Of a DNA stretch of 10,915 nt, positions 5,997-10,915 are shown one piece after another; the first letter of the stretch is position 1, and each line of letters opens with the position of its first letter. Source of the DNA: DATGHS01 sp035307785 (lineage in GTDB: Bacteria > Planctomycetota > Planctomycetia > Gemmatales > Gemmataceae); assembly GCA_035307785.1 (NCBI GenBank), contig DATGHS010000188.1, positions 1 through 10,915 of the forward strand. The letters are read 5' to 3'. The translations under genes were made by a program, and so were the position numbers. The notes beneath the pieces were generated by a model. The model worked only from the letters and a program-made list of their open reading frames with translations, had not been told where the DNA came from and made no database searches.

Positions 5997-6014
5997 GGCC
6001 GGCTTAAGCCGGCC
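5997..6014. repeat. Perfect 18-bp palindrome upstream of the anti-sigma start
   Basis: GGCCGGCTTAAGCCGGCC is a perfect palindrome that could fold as a 7-bp GC stem with a TTAA loop. It ends 9 bases before the anti-sigma ATG, and the bases between (6015-6023) contain no Shine-Dalgarno sequence. The surrounding phrase 'ggttcgtagtaaccgcc' also resembles dispersed repeats that I recall from planctomycete genomes. It may be a repeat unit, a hairpin affecting translation of the anti-sigma gene, or both. Confidence 0.6.
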
Positions 6015-6023
6015 ACTTCAAAC

Positions 6024-6725
6024 ATGAAGAACGACTTCGCTAATCCCGATTCAACAGAGTGCCGCCTGGTGCAGGAAGCGCTGCAGCGCTACATGGATGG
6101 CGGCAATGGTGATCTTTCGCCCGAGCTTCTGACGCATCGGTCCGTTTGCCCGAATTGCCTCTCGCAATACCAGGCGGCAACACTGCTTCGCGGGGCAGCA
6201 AAGCGAGTGCCCTGCCCCTCACTTGGCTCGGCCTGGACCGATGCCGCGGTCGCGGCGATATGGGCGGATACGGCGGCTCGCAGCCAACCGCGGCGCGCGC
6301 CCTGGAGAGTCGTAGCGTGGTTGACAATTGCCGCGGCGCTCTTGCTGGCCGTCGGTGTTTGGAAGCCTTGGCAACAGCATGAAATCGTGCGCGAAGGAAC
6401 GCTCGCCCGAACCTCCACGCCGCCGCTGTATGTGGACAAGGGCTTGGACGAAGCGCGTACGCTGGTGGTTGACCTGACGCGCAGGACAGCGGACGGCGCG
6501 GTGCCGCCGACGCGGAATTTAATCCCTGCGGAGGTTCCGGCGTCACCCTTGGCGGTCAAGGACTCGCTGCCGCGAGCCGTGGAGCCGGCGGCCGAATCGC
6601 TGGAAGAAATTCGCCACGGCGCCGCCTCGGGACTGGAACCCATGGCGAACTCGGCCCGGCGCGCGTTTGCGATGTTCCTGAACGAAGTGCCCGCTCTTCC
6701 TCCCGAGCGGAAGCCGGATTCCTGA
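6024..6725 (+). CDS. Membrane-anchored zinc-type anti-sigma factor
   Basis: This 233-residue protein probably holds the preceding ECF sigma factor inactive. The N-terminal cytoplasmic part has the zinc anti-sigma signature H-x3-C-x2-C (His38, Cys42, Cys45) with Cys13 as a likely fourth ligand, followed by a single membrane helix at about 95-113 (VVAWLTIAAALLLAVGVW). The rest (about 115-233) would lie outside the cytoplasm; it is rich in Pro and Ala and unrecognised, and ends with an ANSARRAFAMFLNEVP segment. The gene begins 66 bases after the sigma gene, and the next gene starts 7 bases after its stop, so the three are likely co-transcribed. The ATG at 6024 lacks a visible ribosome site; later in-frame starts (GTG 6069, ATG 6093) would cut into or remove the part before the zinc motif, so the first ATG is kept. 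Confidence 0.75.
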   Translation: MKNDFANPDSTECRLVQEALQRYMDGGNGDLSPELLTHRSVCPNCLSQYQAATLLRGAAKRVPCPSLGSAWTDAAVAAIWADTAARSQPRRAPWRVVAWLTIAAALLLAVGVWKPWQQHEIVREGTLARTSTPPLYVDKGLDEARTLVVDLTRRTADGAVPPTRNLIPAEVPASPLAVKDSLPRAVEPAAESLEEIRHGAASGLEPMANSARRAFAMFLNEVPALPPERKPDS

Positions 6726-6732
6726 GCCTGTC

Positions 6733-8466
6733 ATGACGCAAAAGCCCTGTGCATTTTTTTTCGTTTTGGCCATCGGATCCCTATTGGGTCCGAGCAACGC
6801 ACTTTTTGCCGGCTCGCCGCGCGATGAACTGCTGCGCCTTACACCGCCGGAAGTTACCTTTTGCCTCTGCGTGCAAGACCTGCGCGATCATGTCCAAGAA
6901 TGGAAGAACAGTCCGTTCTGGGAAAACTTTCCGTCCACTCGCTTGGGAAAGGTCGTGCTGGATTCGGCCGAATACAAGCGCCTGCAAGATTTGAAAGAGC
7001 AACTGTCCAAGGTCTTGGGCGAGCCGATCACCCGCGTTCGCGATGACATGTTCGGCGATGCGATTGTCATCGCCTATCAGGCCGGGCCGCCGGGCAAGCC
7101 AGAGGAGGAGCGCGGCTTGCTGCTCACGTGGCTTCGCGATCCGAAACTTGCGGAGCAGTGCTTTGCCAGGCTGAATGAGACGCAGAAACAATCCGGTGAG
7201 TTAAAGGAGATTCAGAGCGAAGAATACCACGGTCTTACGTGCATTCATCGCGCCAAATCCCAAGGACAAGACGAATATTACTGCCTGCACGGCAACATTC
7301 TGATGTTCTCGGCCCAGAAGCCCATGCTGCACAAGGTTGTCGACCTGTGGGCCAGCCAGTTATCGGTTGAACGGGCGACGCCGTTTCTGGCCAAAGAATT
7401 CGACCGCTTGGGCCTCGACAAGAGCATTGCCGCGCTTTGGTTGAACCCGCGCAGCTTTGACACCGAGCTGAGCCAGAAGCTGAAAGCAGCCAAGGACAAC
7501 GAGGCCAGCTTCCTCGCAGCCTTTCAACAAGTCTGGCAGGTTGTCGATGGCATCGGGCTGAGTTTGAGCATCGAGAAGAATTTCGAATGCAAGCTCGTGA
7601 TCTCCGCGCAGCGTGACAAGCTGCCGCAAAAAATGCGCGGCTTTCCAGCCGTGACAACGGCCTCGTCACTCTGGCAGTCGTTCCCACCCGACGCACTGCT
7701 GGCCATCGCCGGCCATACCGATTTCGCCGTGATCCTGGAAGCGCTTGGCCAGTTTGTCTCGCCGGAGCATCGTAAGTCGATTCACGATTCGATGGAGCAG
7801 AACCTCGGCGGCGTGATAGGCAAGGATCTGCTGCCGCTCCTGCCGAAGCATCTTGGACCCGAATGGGGAGTCTGCCTGACGGCGCCGACGTCCGGTTCGG
7901 TTACGCCGGAATTCCTCTTTGCCCTGCAAGTACGGCCTTCGCCGGAGCCAAATCAAGTCGAGCAAGCGGTGGAAGACGCACTGGACACGGTTTCGACGCT
8001 GCTGCGATTCACGTACAACGCAAGCCACGCCGAGCCGTTGCGGCAAAAAGTTCTGCAAGACGGCAAGGTGCGCATCAAGTACCTCGTTCAGGAACAAGCT
8101 TTTCCGCCGGGGTTCCAACCGGCTTTTGCTCTCAAAGACGGCTTCTTGATGATTGCCAGCACACCCGCTGCAATCCAGCACTTTCAGACCAAGGCAGCAA
8201 CAGAGCCGTCCTCAAGTGTCGAAATCCCGCTGCTGCGCATATCGCTGCGCCAATGGGACGCTTACCTGCAGCAATCGCAGGCAGCCGTGGCCAAGTTCCT
8301 CGCGGCCAAGAATCAGGCGCCGGAAGCCGAGGTCCATCAGCAAATCGACAAGCTGCGCATGCTGCTGGAATTGCTCGACCACTTCGAGATCGTCAACCAA
8401 TCGCAAAAGCCGGGGCAACTGGTGCTGGCGGCGCGGCTGAAATTTCGCGCGGCGTGGAAGAAGTAG
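6733..8466 (+). CDS. Secreted protein of unknown function, in operon with ECF sigma and anti-sigma
   Basis: This 577-residue protein has an N-terminal signal peptide (about 1-27: a short charged start, the hydrophobic run AFFFVLAIGSLLG, then NALFAG as a likely cleavage site) and no other membrane segment, so it is probably exported. The mature part has no catalytic motif I recognise. Its style, with an opening 'LRLTPPEVTFCLCVQDLRDH' and later SFPPDALLAIAGHTDF and GFLMIASTPAAIQHF, resembles DUF3352-type proteins, which are exported and uncharacterised, but this is only a weak likeness. It begins 7 bases after the anti-sigma stop, suggesting coupled translation and a role as target, sensor partner or product of the sigma system. 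It ends 9 bases from the convergent ABC gene with no terminator between. Confidence 0.6.
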   Translation: MTQKPCAFFFVLAIGSLLGPSNALFAGSPRDELLRLTPPEVTFCLCVQDLRDHVQEWKNSPFWENFPSTRLGKVVLDSAEYKRLQDLKEQLSKVLGEPITRVRDDMFGDAIVIAYQAGPPGKPEEERGLLLTWLRDPKLAEQCFARLNETQKQSGELKEIQSEEYHGLTCIHRAKSQGQDEYYCLHGNILMFSAQKPMLHKVVDLWASQLSVERATPFLAKEFDRLGLDKSIAALWLNPRSFDTELSQKLKAAKDNEASFLAAFQQVWQVVDGIGLSLSIEKNFECKLVISAQRDKLPQKMRGFPAVTTASSLWQSFPPDALLAIAGHTDFAVILEALGQFVSPEHRKSIHDSMEQNLGGVIGKDLLPLLPKHLGPEWGVCLTAPTSGSVTPEFLFALQVRPSPEPNQVEQAVEDALDTVSTLLRFTYNASHAEPLRQKVLQDGKVRIKYLVQEQAFPPGFQPAFALKDGFLMIASTPAAIQHFQTKAATEPSSSVEIPLLRISLRQWDAYLQQSQAAVAKFLAAKNQAPEAEVHQQIDKLRMLLELLDHFEIVNQSQKPGQLVLAARLKFRAAWKK

Positions 8467-8475
8467 GCGGCATAG

Positions 8476-9972
8476 TTACCCCATCGCCAGGTGCATGACT
8501 TCCGCCTGCGTCGCGCGCCGCGCATCCGCGATCTCGCCTGCAATTCTTCCTTCGTGCATCACCAGAATCCGGTCGCACATGCCGAGAATCTCGGGCAATT
8601 CACTGCTGATGAGCAAGATAGCTTTGCCGGCGTCGGCCAGGGAATTGATCCATTGGTAGATTTCGAACTTCGCGCCCACGTCCACGCCGCGGGTTGGTTC
8701 GTCGAAGAGCAGCACCTGGCAGTTCTGTTCCAACCAGCGGGCCAACACTACTTTTTGCTGATTGCCGCCGGACAAGTTTAGGGCCGGATTGTCCACATTC
8801 GCGACCTTGATGGCCAAGTCGTGCACGAAGTGGCTGAGACGGCGGTCTTCTTGCCGTTGCCGGAGGATGCCGAGCCTTGAAAACGCCTGCAAGTTCGGCA
8901 GGCCGAAGTTCCAGCGCACGGAGTGGCGGAGGATCAACCCCTGCTGCTTCCGATCCTCCGGTAACAGCACAATGCCTGCGCGGATAGCGTCACGCGGCCG
9001 TCGAATGTGAATTGGCCGGCCGTTGAGTTCGATACTGCCCGAATCGCGACGGTCAGCCCCGAAGATGAGCCGAGCTGTCTCGGTGCGACCGGAGCCAACC
9101 AGCCCGGCCAGGCCAAGGACTTCGCCGGCGTGGAGCGTGAAAGAAACTTCGCGGACCTTGCGGCCGCGATTCAAGTTCCGTACTTGGAGCACCGCGTCGC
9201 CAAGGCGCGCGCTCCGCCGCGGAAACTCCAGCTCCAATTTCCGGCCCACCATCATCTCGATGAGCCGGGCGCGCTTGACCTCGCTAATTGGCCGAGTGTC
9301 CACGTGCTTGCCGTCGCGGAGCACCGTTACGCGGTCGGCAATGGCAAAGATTTCGTCGAGCCGATGGCTCACATATATGATGCCGATGCCGCGCGCTCTC
9401 AAATCGCGAATGATGCTAAGTAGTCGTTCGGCCTCCGGCGGCGTGAGCGCAGCCGTGGGTTCATCCATCACCAGAATGCGCGCGTTCATTAACAACGCGC
9501 GGGCAATTTCCTCCATCTGCTGTTGCGCGACCGAAAGTTGGCGACAGAGCGTATTGGGATCGATGCTCACCCCCAGCCGCTGCAATAACTCGCGTGCCTG
9601 CCGCCTCTCCTCCGCCTGACGAACCCAGCCCGCCCGGCTCAACTCACGGCCCAGGAATAGGTTGTCGGCGACGCTGAGCGCGGGAATAAGATTGAATTCC
9701 TGATAGATGACGGCGATGCCGCACTGGAGGGCATCGTGCGGTTGGCGGATATTTGCGGGCTCACCCTCAATGACAATGCGGCCGGCATCGGGCAGCAGCG
9801 CCCCGGCCAAGATCTTGATCAGGGTGCTCTTGCCGGCGCCGTTTTCGCCCAGTAGGGCCAGCACCTCGCCTGCATGGAGTTCAAGATCAATCTGTTGCAG
9901 TGCCCGCACGCCCGGGAAAGACTTGTCGATCCCTTGCATGCGCAGCAACGGTAATTTTTCGGTCGTTGTCAT
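8476..9972 (-). CDS. Sugar ABC transporter ATPase with two nucleotide-binding domains (RbsA/XylG/MglA type)
   Basis: This 498-residue protein is a fused double ATPase of the carbohydrate-uptake (CUT2) group. In the first half Walker A is GENGAGKST (42-50), the Q-loop Gln91, the signature LSVAQQQ (146-152), Walker B ILVMDE (166-171) and the switch His203. In the second half Walker A is degenerate (GLVGSGRTE at 290-298, no Lys), as is normal for this family, with LSGGNQQ (400-406) and VLLFDEP (420-426). It would energise a transporter with one permease type and a periplasmic binding protein, neither of which is in the window. The gene overlaps the end of the aroE-like gene by 4 bases (ATGA), so the two are translated together. 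It is the last gene of its operon, and substrate specificity cannot be read from the ATPase. Confidence 0.93.
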   Translation of the reverse strand: MTTTEKLPLLRMQGIDKSFPGVRALQQIDLELHAGEVLALLGENGAGKSTLIKILAGALLPDAGRIVIEGEPANIRQPHDALQCGIAVIYQEFNLIPALSVADNLFLGRELSRAGWVRQAEERRQARELLQRLGVSIDPNTLCRQLSVAQQQMEEIARALLMNARILVMDEPTAALTPPEAERLLSIIRDLRARGIGIIYVSHRLDEIFAIADRVTVLRDGKHVDTRPISEVKRARLIEMMVGRKLELEFPRRSARLGDAVLQVRNLNRGRKVREVSFTLHAGEVLGLAGLVGSGRTETARLIFGADRRDSGSIELNGRPIHIRRPRDAIRAGIVLLPEDRKQQGLILRHSVRWNFGLPNLQAFSRLGILRQRQEDRRLSHFVHDLAIKVANVDNPALNLSGGNQQKVVLARWLEQNCQVLLFDEPTRGVDVGAKFEIYQWINSLADAGKAILLISSELPEILGMCDRILVMHEGRIAGEIADARRATQAEVMHLAMG

Positions 9973-10829
9973 GAGCCGTTGAAGATGGCCTCCAGCGCGC
10001 GGCGCATCACCGCGGCATCGGGCGTAATTCCCGTCCAGTATTGGATGCCGATCACGCCCTGGTTGACCAGCATGCCCAGCCCATCGATAACGCGGCAGCC
10101 ACGTTGTTCGGCCTCGCGAACCAAGCGCGTGCGCGGCGGGTTCGGAATCACATCCGCGACAATCATGCCGGGCCGAATCGAATCCATGTTGATGGGAAGT
10201 CTGGCATGCACATCGGGAAACAAACCAATTGCTGTCGCATTTACCACGATTTCGGTTCCTTCCGGAACGTTGAATTCTCCGCGCCAGGGAACAACTGACG
10301 CGCCAACGCCGGTGCGCGAATTCAACAAGTTGACCAGTTCGCTTCCCCGATCGAGAGTGCGATTGACGACCGTAATTGCTGCCGCACGAGCCAGCGCAAG
10401 CTCGACGCTGATAGCTCGTGCGGCGCCGCCCGCTCCAAAAAGAACCACGCGGCGGCCGGAAATTTCGGTCAAGGTTTGGAGCGCAGAGACAAACCCTTTA
10501 CCATCGGTATTCTCGCCCACGAATTGGTTGCCTTTCCGAACCACGCAATTCACCGCGCCCATCAGCCGGGCCGAATCACCGACTTCGTCCAGGTGCGGAA
10601 TGACAGCTACCTTATGTGGAATTGTGCAGTTGAAGCCGGCAAAACCCATGGCGCGGGCGCCGCGCACGGCGTCGGCCAAGTCCGCCGGGGCCACCTCGAT
10701 GGTCAGATAGCGCCAATTCAGGCCGTGATGGCGATACGCTGCCTCCACCATGACCTGTGTCGGATTCTCGGCTACAGGCTTGCCGAAGCAGCCGGTCAAT
10801 TCTTGTTTGAAGTTCCAAACCTTGCTCAT
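9969..10829 (-). CDS. Shikimate/quinate dehydrogenase family protein (AroE-like)
   Basis: This 286-residue NAD(P)-dependent dehydrogenase keeps the family's catalytic residues: Lys73 in NCTIPHK (67-73), Asn94, Asp109 in ENTDGKG, and Gln257 in GLGMLVNQG. The nucleotide loop is GAGGAA (132-137), and NRT (156-158) matches the NADP-preferring form. In ordinary AroE the N-terminal GxPIxHSxSPxxH motif carries two serines that hold the substrate carboxylate; here it reads GKPVAENPTQVM, so both are replaced, by Asn and Thr. Thr in the second position occurs in some quinate dehydrogenases, so quinate, a cyclitol or another ring substrate is possible. The coupling to a sugar-transporter ATPase supports a catabolic role. 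The ATG at 10829 has only a weak ribosome site, GGA 9 bases upstream. I give no symbol because aroE function is doubtful. Confidence 0.82.
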   Translation of the reverse strand: MSKVWNFKQELTGCFGKPVAENPTQVMVEAAYRHHGLNWRYLTIEVAPADLADAVRGARAMGFAGFNCTIPHKVAVIPHLDEVGDSARLMGAVNCVVRKGNQFVGENTDGKGFVSALQTLTEISGRRVVLFGAGGAARAISVELALARAAAITVVNRTLDRGSELVNLLNSRTGVGASVVPWRGEFNVPEGTEIVVNATAIGLFPDVHARLPINMDSIRPGMIVADVIPNPPRTRLVREAEQRGCRVIDGLGMLVNQGVIGIQYWTGITPDAAVMRRALEAIFNGS

Positions 10830-10915
10830 CGTCGGTCGTCCGGTTGGTTTTTTGCTTCGTAGTGAAACCGCGCCTGCGCCATAAGATATCGAAATTGTTT
10901 CCAGCGGGTGGAGGA
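10830..10915. other. Upstream region of the AroE-like gene, window edge
   Basis: These 86 bases hold no gene. I see no convincing promoter for the minus-strand gene. On the plus strand the last bases, GGTGGAGGA, look like a ribosome site and might belong to a gene starting just past the window, but this cannot be judged from here. Confidence 0.3.

Overview
The window is about 10.9 kb of GC-rich bacterial chromosome with ten complete protein genes, one broken gene copy and several palindromic intergenic repeats. The gene content suggests a planctomycete, probably of the Pirellulales type: an FHA-GAF-SpoIIE phosphatase, an ECF sigma factor followed by a zinc-binding anti-sigma and a secreted protein, a ClpS of the 'NDDD' kind, a COG4867-like VWA protein, and shuffled palindromic repeats between genes. 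This lineage call is an inference from gene style only; no rRNA or other marker is present.

Left part (1-1523): a HigB-HigA toxin-antitoxin operon with a good sigma-70-like promoter and an operator-like repeat lies between two imperfect direct repeats of about 110 bp. The right repeat is the leader and first codons of an intact small fatty-acid-hydroxylase-superfamily gene. The left repeat is a decayed copy of the same sequence with a stop after 11 codons. The toxin-antitoxin module therefore sits inside a duplication of its neighbour's 5' end.

Middle part (1524-5177, all on the minus strand): reading from right to left, an FHA-GAF-SpoIIE PP2C phosphatase, a VWA (MIDAS) protein and ClpS. The three genes are separated by long inverted repeats, and a fourth inverted repeat followed by a T-run lies between the convergent clpS and hydroxylase genes.

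Right-middle part (5359-8466, plus strand): divergent from the phosphatase, an ECF sigma factor, its probable membrane-bound zinc anti-sigma factor, and a large secreted protein of unknown function form an operon. A perfect 18-bp palindrome sits just before the anti-sigma start codon, where no Shine-Dalgarno sequence is visible.

Right end (8476-10829, minus strand): an AroE-family shikimate/quinate dehydrogenase overlaps by 4 bp (ATGA) a double-domain RbsA/MglA-type sugar ABC transporter ATPase. The dehydrogenase keeps its catalytic Lys and Asp but lacks both serines that bind the substrate carboxylate in ordinary AroE. The pairing suggests uptake and oxidation of a cyclic polyol or carboxylate rather than aromatic amino-acid synthesis. 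No transporter permease or binding protein is in the window. I see no CRISPR array, tRNA, rRNA, insertion sequence or phage gene, and nothing that clearly amounts to a wholly new system.
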